NCBI GenBank assembly: GCA_947177885.1
Contig: CAMWWF010000108.1
Location: 1 to 8,559 of the forward strand
Direction: 5' to 3'
Length of the DNA: 8,559 nucleotides
Source: an uncultured Lachnospiraceae bacterium
Lineage (GTDB): Bacteria; Bacillota_A; Clostridia; Lachnospirales; Lachnospiraceae
Shown here: positions 6,810 through 8,559 of the stretch, in pieces
Numbering within the stretch: position 1 is the first letter of the stretch
How the letters are laid out: every line of letters begins with the position of its first letter
Translations under genes and position numbers: made by a program
The notes under the pieces: model-generated
Told to the model about the DNA's origin: nothing
Seen by the model: only the letters and a program-made list of their open reading frames with translations
Database searches by the model: none

Positions 6810-8559
6810 TCACTCATCCTTCCCGCACTGTACGGCAGCATTGATAGCATCTACCAGCTGCTCGGCCTGCTCTATGCTCGTTCCCGGCACATAGGAGACC
6901 ATCGCACGCAGCGGCGATTCGACCATGATGGCTTCCATCGCTTCTTTTCCAAGCACGGAATTCTCCATATCCTTTTCTCGCTCTTCCTCAGTTCCTTCTG
7001 TACCCATCATGTTTCCTGATACCTGTACAAACACCTTTGCAGCCGCCGGATGCGCCATTATATCACCTATCGGCGAATTTACCGTAAAATGTGGCCGCAG
7101 TGCCACAGTCGGGTGCACGAGGACTGCTTCCTCCAGAATGATATCTGCCGCCGATCTGCCAATCTGGATATGGTACTCTCCCTCCGGCACATACCAGTCT
7201 CCAAGCCCAACGTTCCATTCGGCAAAAGCGCGCTTTGACAGTTCGAGGGATATCGTCCTAACCTCCCCTGGTGCAAGGAATATTTTTTCAAATGCTCTCA
7301 ATTCACGAAGTGGCCTGACTTCTTTGTACCGGGGCGCTGAAACGTAGAGCTGTACCAGAGCTTTACCTGCACGCATCCCCGTGTTGGCCACATCAACACT
7401 GACCACCAGTCTTTCCGTATCTTTCATCTCTTTTTTATCCAGACACAGGTTTGTGAATGAAAACTCCGTATAGGATAGACCATGCCCGAAAGGAAACAGT
7501 ACCGGCCTATGCATGGTCTCATAATAGCGGTATCCTACCAGCCTTCCTTCCCGGTACGGCACGTCATCCCTCTCCACTCCATAATAAGGATATGTGGGGG
7601 TATCCTCGATCCTGATCGGAAAAGATTCTGCCAGATGTCCGGAAGGATTCACTTTCCCATATATCAGATCCGCTGCAGCAATCCCCACTGCCTCTCCGCC
7701 AAGATATAATTCCAGGACACCTTTTACCTTGTCCAGCCAAGGCATCGTGACAGGAGAGCCATTATGGAGCACCACTACGGTATCCGGCTGTACGGCCGCC
7801 ACAGCCTCTACTAACCTGTTCTGATCCTCCGGCAGGTCCAGCCGTTTCCTGTCAAGCCCTTCTGTTTCAAAAGAATCCGGCAGGCCAATGAACAAAACCG
7901 CTTTATCTGCTGTCTTTGCACATAGTATCGCCTCCTGCAGGAGCTGTTCCTGCTGCTCCGCGTCCGCTCCCACACGGAAGCCTTCCGCATAAGAGACATT
8001 TTCTTTATCACCCGCCACATCCCATACGGAACTCATACGGTAGGGGTTTATATGGGAACTGCCGCCTCCCTGGTAACGGGGTGCCTTGACAAAAGCCCCG
8101 ATGAGGGCAACGGATTCTTCCTCCAGAAGCGGGAGCACCCCCTCCTCATTTTTCAATAGCACCGCACTTTCCGACTCGATCCGTGCTGCCGCCGCATGCC
8201 CTTTCTCAAAATCGTAGGGCACTGCTTTATGGTTTTCCTGATAGCGGAAAACGACCGTGAGAATCCTCTCCACCGCCCTGTCTAATACTGCCTCCTCCAT
8301 CACACCGTCCTCCACGGCTTTCCGGATACGGCGCACATTGTCCTGTGCAGGTCCGGGCATTCCAAGTTCCAGCCCTGCTTTGATACATTCCACCGGGTCA
8401 TCCATGGCACCCCAGTCCGTCATCACATATCCGTCAAATCCCCACTCATCCCTCAGGATATCTGTCAGGAAAGCTGCATTCTCACACGCATATGTACTAT
8501 TGATCCTGTCCAAAGCATTTCCTTGCGAATAACCAGGAGCGGTACCGCCAGACCAGCAA
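6810..8559 (-). CDS. Family 3 glycoside hydrolase (beta-glucosidase-like), N-terminal part missing from window
   Basis: Retaining beta-glycosidase, probably a beta-glucosidase or relaxed beta-glycosidase. The visible 582 codons start late in the GH3 barrel: STYACENAAFLTDILRDEWG, then GFDGYVMTDWGA, whose Asp (codon 8415-8417) is the catalytic nucleophile. The second GH3 domain begins near AVLLKNEEGVLPLL; FETEGLDRKRLDLP holds the likely acid/base Glu (codon 7860-7862). YGKVNPSGHLAESFP and FGHGLSYTEFSF lead into a fibronectin III-like domain. After it comes an extension of about 95 residues, beginning near ALRPHFTVNSPIGDIM and ending in a probable helical part (EQAEQLVDAINAAV), seen in Clostridia GH3 enzymes as far as I know. 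The frame stays open to base 8559, so the true start lies outside the window, unless the TTG at 8513, preceded by AAGGA at six bases, starts a truncated form. The codons upstream of about 8508 do not look like GH3. Same strand as the rhamnosidase, 145 bases before it. Confidence 0.9.
   Translation of the reverse strand, partial: CWSGGTAPGYSQGNALDRINSTYACENAAFLTDILRDEWGFDGYVMTDWGAMDDPVECIKAGLELGMPGPAQDNVRRIRKAVEDGVMEEAVLDRAVERILTVVFRYQENHKAVPYDFEKGHAAAARIESESAVLLKNEEGVLPLLEEESVALIGAFVKAPRYQGGGSSHINPYRMSSVWDVAGDKENVSYAEGFRVGADAEQQEQLLQEAILCAKTADKAVLFIGLPDSFETEGLDRKRLDLPEDQNRLVEAVAAVQPDTVVVLHNGSPVTMPWLDKVKGVLELYLGGEAVGIAAADLIYGKVNPSGHLAESFPIRIEDTPTYPYYGVERDDVPYREGRLVGYRYYETMHRPVLFPFGHGLSYTEFSFTNLCLDKKEMKDTERLVVSVDVANTGMRAGKALVQLYVSAPRYKEVRPLRELRAFEKIFLAPGEVRTISLELSKRAFAEWNVGLGDWYVPEGEYHIQIGRSAADIILEEAVLVHPTVALRPHFTVNSPIGDIMAHPAAAKVFVQVSGNMMGTEGTEEEREKDMENSVLGKEAMEAIMVESPLRAMVSYVPGTSIEQAEQLVDAINAAVQCGKDE

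Noticed and set aside
6810..8513. TTG at 8513 as the true start of the right-hand GH3 gene
   Set aside because: The frame remains open to the window edge and this start would omit nearly all of the GH3 barrel. It is kept only as an alternative explanation for a truncated gene.

Overview
The window carries three large glycoside hydrolase genes, all transcribed leftward on the minus strand. No credible gene lies on the plus strand. Read in the direction of transcription they are: a family 3 glycoside hydrolase (GH3) entering from the right edge, a complete GH78 alpha-L-rhamnosidase of 1128 residues, and a second, very long and divergent GH3 enzyme (at least 1084 residues) that runs off the left edge. 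Strong purine-rich ribosome binding sites, the GH3 and GH78 domain styles, and the base composition (moderate, gene-dependent GC) suggest a gut- or rumen-type Bacillota, probably Lachnospiraceae or a near relative. This taxonomic call is an inference from style, not from a marker gene.

Layout: 8559-6810, GH3 beta-glycosidase, 5' part outside the window; 6809-6665, a 145-base gap holding a weak terminator-like hairpin, a good sigma-A type promoter candidate and a 9-bp perfect inverted repeat; 6664-3278, GH78 alpha-L-rhamnosidase; 3277-3254, a 24-base gap with a Shine-Dalgarno; 3253-1, multidomain GH3 with an extra domain inside its second catalytic-lobe domain, a carbohydrate-binding-like sandwich, and the beginning of what looks like a beta-propeller.

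How they may work together: the two enzymes whose N-termini are visible lack signal peptides, so they are probably cytoplasmic and act on imported small glycosides. A rhamnosidase flanked by two GH3 beta-glycosidases suits stepwise stripping of rhamnosyl-glucosides such as plant flavonoid or saponin glycosides: terminal rhamnose removed by GH78, then beta-linked glucose or another sugar by GH3. The substrate is inference. No transporter or regulator gene is in the window.

Most worth a second look: the architecture of the left-edge GH3 enzyme, the abrupt loss of GH3 resemblance at the right edge around position 8510, and the promoter/inverted-repeat arrangement before the rhamnosidase gene.
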